Origin: Diogma glabrata
Taxonomy: Eukaryota; Arthropoda; Insecta; Diptera; Cylindrotomidae
Direction of reading: 5' to 3'
Assembly: GCA_963693315.1 (NCBI GenBank)
Contig: OY856188.1
Location: 271,431,114-271,495,113, forward strand
DNA: 64,000 nucleotides
Shown: positions 11,843 through 24,546 of the stretch, in pieces
How the letters are laid out: every line of letters begins with the position of its first letter
How positions within the stretch are numbered: the stretch's first letter is position 1
Translations under genes and position numbers: made by a program
The notes under the pieces: generated by a model
Told to the model about the DNA's origin: nothing
The model's input: only the letters and a program-made list of their open reading frames with translations
The model's database searches: none

Positions 11843-12655
11843 AAGGTATTTATGTGTTGTTGTGACACATATTCTAAACCCTATTACACAACACATTTTA
11901 TTAAAAAAAAAAAAAAAAATAATTCTCTATAATTATAATATATTTTCATGTCATACAAATTATTAATTTTGTTTTTTTTTTAAAATTGGGTAAAAAATAT
12001 ATAAAAAATTTTCTTTTGACACACTGACAACATTTTTTTGACAAACTTATAATGCAATAATCTAGTTTTTGATCTCACATACCAATCCTGACCATCAAGA
12101 TTTCTCCAAATTCAATGTTGCTACTCGTAATCACTTAAAATGAACGTTTTTTAAGCCAAAAATATGAAAATTTCCGTGTTTTGACGATTTTTTGACACAT
12201 TTCCGGTGCAGTTATCGAACACAGCGTCCTTTCGGACCCGTCCCTTTAGTATACCTATTTTTAGAAAAATAAAATTTTGAAATCCCTCCAGCGGTTTTTT
12301 AGGTTTCGTAGGTAATGACGGACGGCCGGCCGAAAGACAGATATTAATTTTTTTTGCTTTTTTAGAATCAGTAGGTCTCAAAACGTCGAGAAATGCCAAA
12401 AAAAGTGGGGCCTAAAAGTAAGAATTTCACTTTTGGCTCAGGAATGTAATACTTAGGTCTTACAGACCGAAGTAACAATAAGTAACAATAAAAAATAATA
12501 TGCTATCAATTTATAAAAAGGTGTCATCAAAAAATTCCATAACGAATTCATCCAGGAACTTCAATGAGTCTCGCCCGCTATTATTAAAAAAATAATCGTA
12601 ATACGATCATTTCTTGTTAAGTAATTATTTTTTATCTTTTTCTAGTTTGATTAAA

Positions 12656-12692
12656 GAAAAAGTATAGTCCACAGAGTGGACTTTACTTTTTC
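12656..12692. repeat. 37 bp near-perfect hairpin
   Basis: Arms of 17 bp (GAAAAAGTATAGTCCAC and GTGGACTTTACTTTTTC) flank a 3-base centre with one mispair. It lies immediately before the larger inverted repeat at 12696-12802, so both may be parts of one fold-back element. No terminator or RNA role can be assigned. Confidence 0.75.
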
Positions 12693-12695
12693 TTC

Positions 12696-12802
12696 AGACT
12701 CGCACAGAATGATAATATTAAGTTTTATGAATTTCAAACCTTCATGCTTGTGTTTCAAACCTTCATGCTCGTAGAATATTATTATCATTCTGTGCTCGGT
12801 CT
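12696..12802. repeat. Inverted repeat (fold-back) with direct repeats in its loop
   Basis: The left arm at 12696-12719 (AGACTCGCACAGAATGATAA...) pairs with the right arm at 12775-12802, which ends TTCTGTGCTCGGTCT. The loop contains two copies of TTTCAAACCTTCATGCT in direct orientation, the second 21 bases after the first. It looks like a small fold-back element or MITE remnant. Confidence 0.65.
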
Positions 12803-14286
12803 ACAATTTACTATTATTATGAAATTTTGTATAACGAAAATTTGGGGTTAACGAACGAAATTTGCTGCAACTCCCAATTTTTAAAACATATATGCAACAA
12901 AATTTAAGTATGCATACATTAAACAATTTTATTAAAATACCTAGGTTTCTTTTTTACTTATTTTTAGAGTGGTTCGAACCAAAAGTTCTTTACACAGTAA
13001 AGACACAGCAAATGATTTGCCTTCATCTCATAAATCAGACATGCTAAATTAATTCTCTTGATCAGTAGATAAGCTTCTTTTAACTTTGTCCCTAATATGC
13101 ATTACGCTATCGAGATAAAGGTTATTAATTTAAACATAAATTACCTCACATCAAGGAATAATAAAAATGAAAACTAATGCCTTATTGTAAAAAAGTATAA
13201 AACTTATCATTTTATGACAAGAAATAAAATTCAATTTAATGGTTATTCACCGTAAATCCTCACAAAAATATATATAGAGATAACGGTACAAATGTGATTT
13301 GAAGCTTTTCTGTTATCCACTTCAGAACAGATCATTTCGATTTTTTTTTAAACGTTGGGTTTCTTTACTCAAAGATTTTTATCTTATATTGAGATCATTA
13401 ATGTTATGGCGATTCTTTTTTACTATAGACACATATTTGTAAAGTAATTTCAATTTTCTGTTTTCTTTTGGTTAAGGTATTCTCGTCTTACAATCGATAA
13501 TTAGCTTAATACTTTTTTTCTGTTATATGAAAAGATTTCATAATTGAGAAAAGAAATTTATTGTTTTTATGATTATTATTATTGTTATTTTTATTATTGC
13601 AAAAATTAATTGAAATAAATTAAAAACGTTATTAAGTAATGAATAAAGTAATATGGGTAAAGGGGAAGAGAGAAATTATATTTTATGTAATGCGTAAGAG
13701 TGGTATTGAGTGGTATGATATCGGGCGTGAGGTAGCTAAAGTGCAATTCTGGGTTTGGAAAATACTTTCAAAAAAATTCCAAACGATTTGTAACTGTGAA
13801 CTGATCAATGGTTACACTAAGTTTTTATGGGAGGGGAGGGATATAGTAGTTCACATTTATGGTGTGATTAATACAATTACGAAGTTTTATCTTGTAGCTG
13901 TTTCCTCAAAGTATCAATACATAAAATGGGATGCGTATGCTCATCTCATGTTTAAAAAACAAGTGGATTTAGAAACAATTGGAAAATGACAAAACTGAAT
14001 TAAAATGAGTTTATTGATTTTGTGTTCCGTGCTTAAATTAGCCATGCTCTGTAGAGATTGATTTCCCTTGACTAATTTTATTAATGTAAAGATTGACAAA
14101 TTGAGCGAATTTGTAGACCTCGTAGCAACATGCAGATATACAAAATGGTAGCCGAAAACATCGTGAAGCTGAAGTTGGTTAAAAAATGTTATGAAAAAAT
14201 AAAACATAAAAATTTATTGATTTCATTTGAGAAAACAATTTTTTCAAAAATTTACTGTAAGCCAAGTAAATTTAAATAAATAGAAT
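12803..14286. other. Stretch with one weak 116-codon frame
   Basis: Mostly AT-rich DNA. The only frame of note is 13639-13989 (+). Its N-terminal part, MRKSGIEWYDIGREVAKVQ, faintly recalls the helix-turn-helix of Tc1-type transposases, but nothing later in the frame matches a DDE domain, there is no TIR nearby, and the bias is what AT-rich DNA can give by chance. I do not call it a gene. Confidence 0.3.
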
Positions 14287-14290
14287 ATAT

Positions 14291-16149
14291 CCCAAGCAAC
14301 ACAATAGGTGATTTTCAACTACAGTTTGGTCTAAATTTACCTAATTATGTCAAAATTACGTCGATTCAACCAGTTTTCTTGACTTTCAAATAAATTTTAC
14401 TTATAGGTAGTTAATTAGGTTGATTATACGTATTTTTCGCCCAAAAAAATTATATCAAAATAATAGTAGAATTTAAGTTAAAACCAGCACACACCTATAC
14501 CTAATTTTTACCTAAAATCAACCTCAAAGTTAATTTTATTTTGAACACGTAATTTAGTCGCAAAATGAGGAGAGTTTTACCACATTTTTCACCTATTTTC
14601 AACCTCAAATAACATTTTTTCTAAGTTAAAAAACAAGGAAAATTACACCTAATTTTACCTAATTCTTCACTTCATAGTAAGCTTAAGCCTTGTAAGGTAA
14701 TTTATAATCAAAAATTTGGTAGAAAATAACTTAAAATCTAATCTATAAGTCGATTATACCAAAAATACTATTTTATTGTCGACCTCATTTCCGAATTTAG
14801 TAAAAATTTACTTAAATAAGATACCTATTTAAATGATGTAATTTAACAAAAAAAATTATACGTAATATCTTATTGCTGTAATTACAAATATTGGGAAAAA
14901 CATTTTTTTGTAGGATGATGTACAATTTTGTTTGATGCAATTTTTGTAAATTTAATTTGAATTTACATATTAGATAGAATTTTTATTGATTATTTTCAAA
15001 TTAAACCAAAGTTATTTAGTAAATAATGAAGCTGAGTAATTTCATTCATTATTTGTACCGACTAAAGATTAAATAATTATAAGATTTTCATATATATATA
15101 TGGGTTATATTTATTATTCTATAATGAAACACATATTGGGTTTTAGAAAGAAATTCAATAGACAATGGAAAATTAAATCTCCATAAAAAAGTTTAATTGA
15201 ATATGCCATTATACTTGTGCAATTAGCAGCAACAATACTTAAATTTTTATACAAAACGATGTTGGTGTACCAATAGGTAGAAATTCACTAAAATAGAACG
15301 CGTAGAAATTCAAATGCAACCAATTTGGTAGAATGTTACCAGTTTAAGTAGAAATTTCTTAAATAAAAGATTGCGACCTAATTTAGGTTATTGTCGACTT
15401 AAAATTGAGAAAAATTTTCTTTAAAGTCGAAAAAGTATGTGAAATTTGCTTTAAAGTAGATTTTGCTTAGTCCACCATATTCAAACTTATTTTTGTTTAA
15501 AGTATTACTCCGCCATATTGTTATATAAGTGAGATTTTTTGGTAAAAGAAAATTATTTTCAAAGAAATGAAAAAAATATGTTTTTGTATTATTTATTTTT
15601 TTTTGAAGCCCATTAATATTTTTAGAAGTACAATCCTAAAGTTTATCAATAATATTTTTTTCGTTATAAAAATTCATTTTAAACCATTTTATTGCGAAAT
15701 ATAAAATTAAAATTTGTTATAAATTATATATTAAGTGAAAATTAATTTTTTCATCTTTTTCGAATTTGACATGTGTTGCCCAAATACATATTATTTTATA
15801 ATTGGTAAAAGAGAAGATAAAATTGCTTATAATATTACCTTGTAGGTAACTTACAACTAATTAGGTTGAAAATAGGTTCAAATTAACCTAAATCGACGTC
15901 GATTTGACGTGGAACCTACATAAATTAGGGAGAAATTTACTTAAATAGGGAGAAAAAGTAGGAAGAAAAATACCTAAATAGAATATTTTACCCCTAAAAT
16001 TACGTCGAATCGACGTCGAATTTTTCCCCACATTGGTCGATTCGATGTCGATTCGATGTAATTTTACATCTAATTATTAAGGTTTTATAACCTTTAAGTC
16101 GAATTTTAAATACAATGTTACCAATTTTCGACTTATTTTGTTGCTTGGG
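14291..16149. mobile_element. 1.86 kb non-coding DNA transposon-like element (D) with TIRs and 4 bp duplication
   Basis: The left end reads CCCAAGCAACACAATAGGTG and the right end, on the other strand, CCCAAGCAACAAAATAAGTC, giving inverted ends of about 20 bp with few mismatches. ATAT flanks both sides (14287-14290 and 16150-16153), as expected for a 4 bp target duplication. The interior has no long frame. It is densely built from CCTAATTT/TTACCTAA words and, towards the right, CGACGTCGA-type palindromes (about 15893-16050). It is therefore probably a non-autonomous element with internal subrepeats. The superfamily is not evident from the TIR alone. Confidence 0.8.
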
Positions 16150-19100
16150 ATATAAATAAATAAAAATAAATAAAATTTGTTAACAGAATTTGTTGATAAA
16201 ACCGTGAATTTTTTTTCAGCATTTGCTTTTAATTTTATAGACCCTGAGCATTTTTTGCTATTGAAATATAATTTAATTAATTAAATTCTTCAACATTTTT
16301 AAGTAATTCACGTTAGTTAATTTCAATACGTGCTTGCAATAATTCATAAACTAAACACGCGGTGGAATATATGCAACGATACGATCTTACAAGATCGCAA
16401 TGAAATACAAAACAACATTGTATTCGACCATAGTTAACACGATTCAATATTTGAAACATAAAAAAATTAAAGCATCGTCACCAATCACGTATTATTAATT
16501 TATTCTAAAAAGGATACAACAATAACAAATAAAATACAGCAAAACTTCAAGCTGCAATATGATATTGTTAAAATGCATTGAGCATATAGTCAGTAAGCAG
16601 CATATTGTAGATTAAATAGTGTAAATACAACATAGCTTTTTACTCCAAAATCCACCGTTATAGTTTCTTAAGTTATTTAAATATTATTATAGTTTAGCGA
16701 TAGTGTTCGTTTGTTTTCCTGTTGTTGTGAAATAAAAATAGAGAGATACCGCACACTGAGGAAACTTAAAGTGACATTACTTGCTACCAAGTATTCGAAT
16801 TCAGAATTATTGATGATTATTTTCAAAGGTAATAAACAAAACGCAGTTTCACCGTAATTTCCCTATCGTGCACTTGGCACTTCGGCACCGTGATTGCTTT
16901 TTAAAGACTAAATTATCCAAAGAGCTACATATACTGGCAGGCTTAACCAAGCCGGTGAGGTTAAAAAAGAAAATCAAAGCAGAGATGAAGATCAAAACCT
17001 ATGTTAAGACGAGACACAAGCGTTGAGATCCAAGTGTGTAGCTTTTGATACCAAACGTCATCCAGTTTCTAGCGAATTCAATTATTTTGTTGGATAAAAT
17101 AAATTGAAACAAAAAGAACGATGCTTCTCTAAAAACATCACTAAGCTCAACAAATTTGCGTTCGCTGGACTCGATAATTGTTCCTGATTTATGAACACAT
17201 CCTCATTCGATTCGGTAACACAAGTATTAAGAGCGAGAACAGAAAACCTATCTTAGCTAGGTCCAATTGCATTTTGTATTTTCTGCCTTAGCCCTGCAAT
17301 CTGCAATCGGGATTGAAAACTCATACAGTTCAGAAGGCCATTTCAAATATGGACTGACTGTTGCCACCATAACGTCGGATGTATATTGTTAACAGAATAT
17401 ACACTGTTACACCAATATCGTTGTGTCCGCTGGTCAGAAAAAAGGGTGGGAAACGGACGGACAATCCGAGCCGCTCAGCGATGTAAAAACAACCAAGAAG
17501 TTTGGCATTAGAACAAAAGCTAGTGACCAGCAAGATGCACATAACCTTCAATCCATACAGCTTAAATAAGCAATCCAATTGCTCAGCCACATAAAAACGT
17601 GCGAGACATAATGTCCACTTTCATACTATTATTGGCATGGTCACGAAGAAGATCTAAAAATTCACATTATCACGTCGATTATTAATATGCTACTGGGACG
17701 AAAAACTACGATCACACTAGGAAATCAGTAATAGAGATGAAAATTGCTCTTCTGTCGTGAATAGGTAGTCCTAGATCTGGTGATAAATATTTCGTACCTT
17801 CTGTTTTTAAGGGAGACAATCAAAGATGTTTAAATGCAAGCTCACTTGGAACTTACACTAGAAATATATCTTGGGGAAAGCAAACAAAGAGTTGATTTTC
17901 ATATCGTATGTCATTTATTTATTGATCAATTTGACATTTGTTGATATGTATTTTATTTAATTGGTTTTAATTTAATAATTTAATTCATTTTTTCTAAACT
18001 TTTAAACATATACAGCATATTTCATATACGTCCAAAGGCGAGGAAATCAACATTAAACGCAAGGCATTTTGGGCTTGCAGAAACATATTTAGGAAAATTT
18101 GATGACCAAGTTCCTACCATATTTTCTGTAAAATAACCGACATAGACCGACAATTTATTGTCAAAGTAAAGACAAGTAGTGGCATTTAGTGCTAGCTACG
18201 CGTTTGATATATGGACGACTCTCAAACTAACGATGGCACTAAGGAAGGGGTGTTGGGTCTGAATTTCAATCGGACGGTAGTCAGTATTTCACGTTGAAAT
18301 ATTGTCCAGCTATTAGTATAACTGATATAACTATAACTGATTGCACATTTAAAAATTTTCTAAACAACCTGTCTCATCTCTTCTTAAAACCAATTGATTT
18401 AGATATAAAGACTACGAAGAACTTAGTATGGTGTAAGTAGAGCCTTTTAATAGGTTTTTCGTCAAAAAAATATTCGATCAACTAGAATCGAAACATAAAC
18501 TCACATAAGACCAAAATATTTCTAAAACAAGTTCATTTTCTCATAAAAATAAATATCCTACATGAACGAAATAAATTAAACAAAACAACATCAATCTCGG
18601 ACACCAACGAAAAAAAATAAAAATATATTTCCGTCCATTATTTGGATTTTAATTGTATTTTCCTGAACGAAAAAAAACCTACACGAATTTGATGGAATAC
18701 TATATACCTCGAATACATTATTTCCACAACATCATCCACTTTGGTTGCAAAAAAGGGATTCAATTAAAACAAAGTGTCAAATGTGTACTTGATTTTTCCA
18801 AACTGATTTTAAATTGTTTTCTCTCGTTTGGTTTAATTTTGCTTGAAAATTTAATTTTTTTTTCATGTTTGTATTCCATTTTAAATCTCTTCAACTCAAT
18901 TTTCATTTATTGTTTAGGAAAATGATTTTTTATTTGTTCTTTTCTCTTTGCGAAAACGATTTATTTTCCAATCAGTGGATCGTTTAAGTGACAAAGTGGG
19001 GAAAACAAAAATCATAAGTTTCATTGAGAAGAGTTTTGTTGTTGATGATTGATTTTAATTTTTGAATAAATTGACTATGTTTTTAAAAATATGTTTTTGA

Positions 19101-19779
19101 GCAGAAAAAAAAACAAAATTTTAACAAATATATATTTAATTAAAATCATGGAAAAAATAAATTGTAATACCATCGAAAGAAATTTAAAATAAAAAAAAAA
19201 CTAAACAAGATAATAACAAAAAATATAATATTCACTTTGAATTGTTATGAAAATATTCCGAAACCCTCGAGCTACACTTTTCCATATTATTGTTTAATGT
19301 TTAAAATGAAATTCTATCCTAACTTAAATATAACAAAGAGGAAAATGAATACTTTAAGTTTACGATTCTTAAGGTAAGAGGTGGAAAAATAAAAAAATAA
19401 GGAAAAAAATTTGTAAATTTTTGTTCATGAAATTCTATGTTATTATATTGAAATTACACTGTAAGTTCTTTGTTGCGTTTTCCTTACCTTTCTATTACTT
19501 GGTGATCAAAGAGATTTTGTTTTTCATTTATTAAACAACAAAGCTAAAAAATGATAAAAATTAGCTCTGGGCTAAGATTTATATACGTTTTAATGCAATT
19601 TTGATAATTTTATGTTGGATCACGAAATTATAGGGGAATAATGACCTAGTTCTGATTCATAAGGCAATGATTTTGTTTTTAACAATTGTTTAAATAATTA
19701 TATGTTTGTTGAAATTCTGGAGTTCCTTTTAAAGTTTTGTGGAAATAATCATATGTGAATATGGGATGGTTTTAAAACT
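16150..19779. other. Intergenic stretch; possible decayed coding DNA at about 16740-17880
   Basis: The 16740-17880 segment has more even composition than its AT-rich neighbours. In the frame covering about 17308-17608 (+) a stretch of about 95 codons is interrupted by only two stops and contains readable patches such as SEGHFKYGLTVATITSDV. I recognise no family. It may be a relic of a retroelement or host gene. The remainder shows only short frames. Confidence 0.3.
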
Positions 19780-20560
19780 TTTAAAAATTTTTTTATAAAA
19801 CCGATGGTTAGCAAATTTATGTTAAAAATTAGTCCAACCTTAAAAAAATCAAGTGCTTTCAAAAATTACAAAAAAAAACTGTTTAGCGCTACCAAAAATG
19901 ATCACCTTTCATATGACACCCCACTTGACATGATCAAAAATAATTTTTTTTCAAAAATTCTACCTTGAACATTTGAAATTATAACAACCAAAAAAAAATT
20001 TTAGTTTCGATTTAGTAAAATTCCTACATCCTTTTTTAAGTTTCTTCTTTTGTAATGTTTGCTGATAAGGAGACAAAACAAAATTTTACACTTTCGAAAA
20101 TAAGTCGAAAACTGTGCTTTCGAAAATAAAAAAAAACTGTTTTGCACCACAAAAAAAAATCAACTTTCATATAACACCCCACTTGCTATGATCAGAAATA
20201 AATTTTTTTCAAAATTTTTAGGGGTAAAAAAACACTCTCGTTTTTGGCAATACTCAAAAACTAAGCAGTCGAAAATTTTTTCAAATTTTTTTTTTAAATA
20301 TTTTCATCTTTTTTGATTTTTCTAAACCAAACTCGGTCCCTTAAAAAAAACTTTTGATCGATAAAATATAGATAAAACAAATATTTGAAATTTTTTGTTA
20401 TCAGCAGGGGTGGGAAAACCCATTTAATAACTGTAAAAAATTTCAAATTGATAGCACTTATAGTTCGTAAATAAATCGATTATCTAGAAATTTGGAGGGA
20501 CACCGAATAGGGTACCTTTTTTACTTTTTCAAAATACGGAACCCTAAAAATGACATATTA
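19780..20560. repeat. Dispersed repeat related to family G
   Basis: Two internal copies of a block with ATATGACACCCCACTTG (about 19912) and ATATAACACCCCACTTG (about 20171) sit amid poly-A and poly-T runs, and the segment ends with TACGGAACCCTAAAAA. The phrase is the complement of the GTGGGGTGTCATTTGA phrase seen in the G repeats at 21.7 and 26.9 kb, so this is an inverted, diverged member. Non-coding. Confidence 0.55.
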
Positions 20561-21289
20561 TGTACCAATAATTAACATTTTCTATTAACCCATAAAACTG
20601 CTTCTACTAGTCTAAAAACATAGCAGAAAATTTCTCTTTAATACATACGACTTTTGTAAAAAACGATATAGGATCTAATATTATATGAAATTTCTCCACC
20701 AAGGGTAATCCATTACCACTTCCATTGTCCACTCTTGTCGAAAATCTTTCAAAACGCCAAAAGGTTATGTTTCCTAAGTTTCATCAAAGGCAAATGATAT
20801 GAATTAAGTTATTGAAGTTATAAATAAAAAAGGGACAAAACGCCTTTTCCCCGTTGTGTAATTTTTGTCATAATCATTCAGAATTATGGAAAACCGAAAT
20901 TAAAGCTTAAGCTTATGTAACAATTTTGATCCCAATCGAGTGACAAAACACTTGTATGAGACCTCCCTATTTTCCCTTCTAAAACTAAGACTCACCACTC
21001 CAAATGTTTATGCGCGAATTTTACCAAAATCAAATGATATGACTTTAAGTTATTGCACAATTAAAACAGCAGAAGTTTGGAATTTTATTTCTCGTGACAT
21101 TTTGTTTTCAACTTACCTTTATGAAAATGTCTCCATTATATAGCAGTACTCTAATATCTAAATTATAAAAAACACACATACACTTCTTTTCATTCATTTA
21201 ATTTTTTGTTTGTTAATAATGTCTTCATTTTATGCAATGCGTGTGATACTGTTTTTTTATACGGAACACTATTGGTGAGAGTAAAACGT

Positions 21290-22066
21290 GTTTTTCACAA
21301 TATATCGACTATCTCGTGAACCATTAATCCGATGAACTTAAAATTTGAAGTGCTTATAAAACTAACCTATCCACACAAGATGAAGGGTTAAAAAATAAAT
21401 AAAGTTGTGTTCGTTTGTTTTAGAGAGGTATGATGTAAAGCCTTTGAAAACATAAATTTTTTTATCGAGACGAGTAGGGTTTCATATGAAAGGGCTTCGT
21501 TTCCGCAATATTTAAAAAAATATTTTGGGAATTTTACACCTCACCATTTTTTGTATAATTTTGAAAAATGACGTTTTCTCGATGTTTTATGGCCCCGATT
21601 AACTCCGATCCTACTTCATCGAAAATCTTGAAATACATTTGCAATGATAGAAAATTGAGGAGGTTTTTAATGAAAAATATAGAAAAGTGGCAGATACTCA
21701 TAACTATATTTATTAAAGGGGAGGGAATGTTAAGGGGTGAAAACATCATTTAAAACCAGATCGTGTGGGGTGTCATTTGAGCACTTGATTTTAGAAATAT
21801 TGCCATTTTTTTTAGAATTTTGCAATGCATAGATTTTGAATTATTATCAATAAAGTGACCCAAAAAGTTGGTCCCCCCCCTTGCATTTCGAGCCTAATTA
21901 ACAGAAAAATTTGAAAAAAATTTACAGAGACAGGAAGTTTGATAAACTCTGAATGAAAATTATAACGAACTCTCAAATAATTATATTTTTGTGATTTTAA
22001 GGGATTGGGGTGGGGAAGGGTGAAAAAATCTTTTTTGTCCCAATTTCAGAAACTTTGAAATTGTTA
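21290..22066 (+). repeat. Family G repeat, left of F1
   Basis: This stretch contains GTGTGGGGTGTCATTTGAGC (about 21762), the poly-T plus AGAATTTTGCAATGCATAG block, and ACAGGAAGTTTGATAAACTC then CTCAAATAATTATATTT, the same ordered landmarks as the tandem units at 26114-26960. It ends abruptly where F1 begins, so F1 probably inserted into or beside a G array. Confidence 0.65.
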
Positions 22067-23384
22067 TGTAGACTGGAGAACGATGACGTAGTTCTGTAAA
22101 GTTCCTTGATTCATAGATTCTCTGTTTTGTCATATATCCCAAATTTGCATTTCCCGCGACGTTCGAAACAAATTTTTTATAATACTTCATTCATAGTCAT
22201 CCGTTAATCTAATTTTCCGCTACTCAAATTTATTCTTCTCATATAAATAATTTCACTATACTGAATTACAAACATAATTTCACCATACTAACTTAATTTA
22301 AAATCTCCGTGGACTCAAACCATAACTGCCAACTGCTCAATGTGTATTCAAACCTCAAATAGCTGTGCATATTTATCAATTCGTTTCTCTATTTTGAAAT
22401 TGTATCCCGCAATCAGTATAAAAATTGTCTTCGAAACGTTATATTTATTATTATCGATTCTTCTTTCCGATATACATATATGCAGGTATATAATTCTTAT
22501 CCTTGAGTTTTTACTGTAAAACAATTGTAGTTTGCTATTTCGTAATACGTAATCATCATAAAATCGGTTATGTACTTGTTTTATTCCATAATCATGTTGA
22601 TTACATGTATATATCTTTCAAATGTTGTGCAAATGGTATATTTCATTGAAATGTTTTCACAATTCTATTATCAACCAGCGGTATGTATTTCTTAATGGGT
22701 AAAATAATTGCGAAAGTACGAAAATCTGCGTTATCTTTTCGATATTGATCAATTATAAATACCAGGTGCAACGTAGCTTTACCTCTCTTAATTTTTCATT
22801 AGTCCATCGTGACTGAGTCAACTATTGGATGTCAAAATTAACACGCAGCTGTTGATATAATTTTGTGGTCGGACCTCTGGATTTTGTTGGATGAAGGTGC
22901 CCAAAGAATAGGAAAATTATTGATGGTGGACGACATTTGACATGTTCAAGTGGATTGTCTACTCATTTATGCTAAGTGGTAATAAGATTGCACGATTCCT
23001 GATTATAAACATTCATGTGTTACACAAAGGAAAATCACTGCTGATGGACGACATTTTTCTTTTTGTACGTAAATACAAAAACCAATATTCAAGCAGCCAG
23101 TTCAGGTCAACCTTTGCGATCTCTGAGTAAGTTTTCTTTGTATTATTTGGTGATAAAACGTTAATTCGAGTCTGGATGGACTATCCATGCGATCGTCCAG
23201 TTTAATGTTAGATACCATTTTTGTTTTGTATGGCAGCTGTTAGAGTGATATCTGACATTTGTGTTAATGGTAGCAAGTAAAACCATAGATAAAATTTGTT
23301 TTTGATTATTAGAAAACTAATTGCGGGTGTGACTTGCCAAAAAGGTACACCGATAGACTATGATATGTTCGACTAACCGAAAAA

Positions 23385-23790
23385 TAATTATATGTGTTAA
23401 TTGTATAAACTAATTTGTTTGAAAAATAATTTATTTGTGCTAATGATAAGCAAATCAAGTTGGGTGCAACAAATCACATCCTTTGGGCTTGTTAGCCAAA
23501 TTTATTTGTGTTATTGAAAAACAAATCAAATCCTGTTGGATTGTTAGAAAAATTTATTAGTGTTAATGATAATAAAGTCAAAATTTTTTTTGGATTATTA
23601 AAAAAATAATTTAATTGTGTTAATGATAAAAAAAAATCAAAACTTTTTTTTTCTGATTATTAGAAAAATAATTTATGTGTGTTAATTGTTAAAGTAAAAT
23701 CCTAGATCAATTTTTTTTACTATAAAGAAAAAAAAATAACTATCCGTGTAATTGTAATATAAAAGAAAAATCAAAATTTGTCTAATTGAT
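23385..23790 (+). repeat. Minisatellite inside F1, about 60 bp units
   Basis: About seven degenerate units are built on GATTATTAGAAAAATAATTT, then GTGTTAATGATAA and AAATCAAA. Spacing is near 60 bp with variable T-runs. It lies between the TATA-like site and the donor-like site of F1 and I do not see it in F4, so it probably arose within this copy. Confidence 0.6.
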
Positions 23791-24488
23791 TTAACCGACC
23801 ACGAATACATAGTCGTTGATAATATAATGTCTAAATTCGTGACTAGTGTGAATTTTCATAATTCTTATAGTAATAAAGATAAGATATATAGTTGATGTTA
23901 AGAAAAAGTACGTGTAGTATAAATTATCGATGTACCACTAATATAGGTGAATATATAGAAAACCAACGACCAATACCATATGTGTTTGATTATGAGTTCT
24001 GTATGTGAAGGGCGACTACAAGTTTGATTCACAGAAGCCGTGTTCCCGAGGGGAGTAACGGAGACAATCTCCCGTTCTTTCGACGGGTACTGGAAGGAAA
24101 ATATATGACAGTTACTTCGCATTATAACCATCATTTTGACGCTTCAACGACAGTATAGCTTGCAAACAGCCGCCATTGCATGCTACCGTGGTTGTTGTGG
24201 TACTAGCAGACTATTCTCTCACCGTTCAACTGCTTGCGTCATAGCAATATATCAGATCGATACCACACTACTAATAGCTAGATAGTGGATCACCATTGCT
24301 TGGATCGATAACCGTTATAACCCCTTTGATCTATTGAACGATATTAATCAGCGGTAACTCTCAACTATTACATATACGTGCACTGTCATCTGATTCCACT
24401 GTAGTGACATCTTTTCGTGAAAGGAGCAGAGGGAGAGAGATGACAGACTAAAGAAGAGCAGGATAGAAGGAGTGTGGTTCACCACCAC

Positions 24489-24499
24489 ATGGGGTGAGT
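24489..24499 (+). promoter_or_regulatory. Splice-donor-like site after an ATG in F1
   Basis: ATGGG is followed by GTGAGT, a near-consensus 5' splice site. The same arrangement occurs in F2 (ATGGG then GTGAGT at 36967-36977) and F4 (ATGAG then GTGAGT at 55332-55322, minus). F3 has the donor without the ATG (47595-47600). Conservation at the same place in four diverged copies argues for a real intron boundary. Confidence 0.6.
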
Positions 24500-24546
24500 T
24501 ATCTTTAGTTTCTTTTGTGTAATTTTTTTTTATTTTTTTATTTTAG

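Larger units (their letters stand above)
8281..11919 (+). mobile_element. Near-intact CR1/Jockey-like non-LTR retrotransposon
   Basis: A 5' untranslated region of about 540 bp, one 1007-codon frame, a short 3' region and a 17-base A-run (11903-11919) form a complete-looking LINE. The site before insertion can be read from E copy B, where the flanking sequence is continuous: ...TTATAATGCC then ATAATTCTC.... I see no convincing target-site duplication; ATAATT occurs on both sides (8273-8278 and 11919-11924) but may be chance. Fragments resembling the 5' end recur at about 61838-61893 (minus) and about 30966-31010 (plus), which supports 8281 as the true 5' end. No ORF1-like gene precedes the polymerase frame. 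Confidence 0.9.
7408..12475 (-). mobile_element. Non-coding repeat family E, copy A, interrupted by a non-LTR element
   Basis: Read on the minus strand, this copy matches copy B (28678-30150) and copy C (57363-58965). Near its ends it carries an 11 bp inverted repeat, CAGACCGAAGT at about 12463-12473 and its complement with one change (ACTTTGGTCTG) at about 7450-7460. Outside the left one lies a short hairpin with ATCTCA/TGAGAT arms. From the high-coordinate end it holds a GC-rich CGGCCGGCCG block in otherwise AT-rich DNA, then units ending in TTTGTCAAAAAAATGTTGTC, then degenerate repeats of about 55-60 bp built on TTTTTGGAATATTTTTGGAA. No conserved coding frame. Bases 8281-11919 are a later insertion. 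Confidence 0.75.

Noticed and set aside
12151..12399. 82-codon frame in E copy A, and the 88-codon frame at 28711-28977 in copy B
   Set aside because: They lie on opposite strands of homologous DNA, so they cannot be the same gene and neither frame is conserved.
13639..13989. Tc1-like transposase N-terminus
   Set aside because: Only a vague helix-turn-helix resemblance; no DDE motif or TIR nearby.
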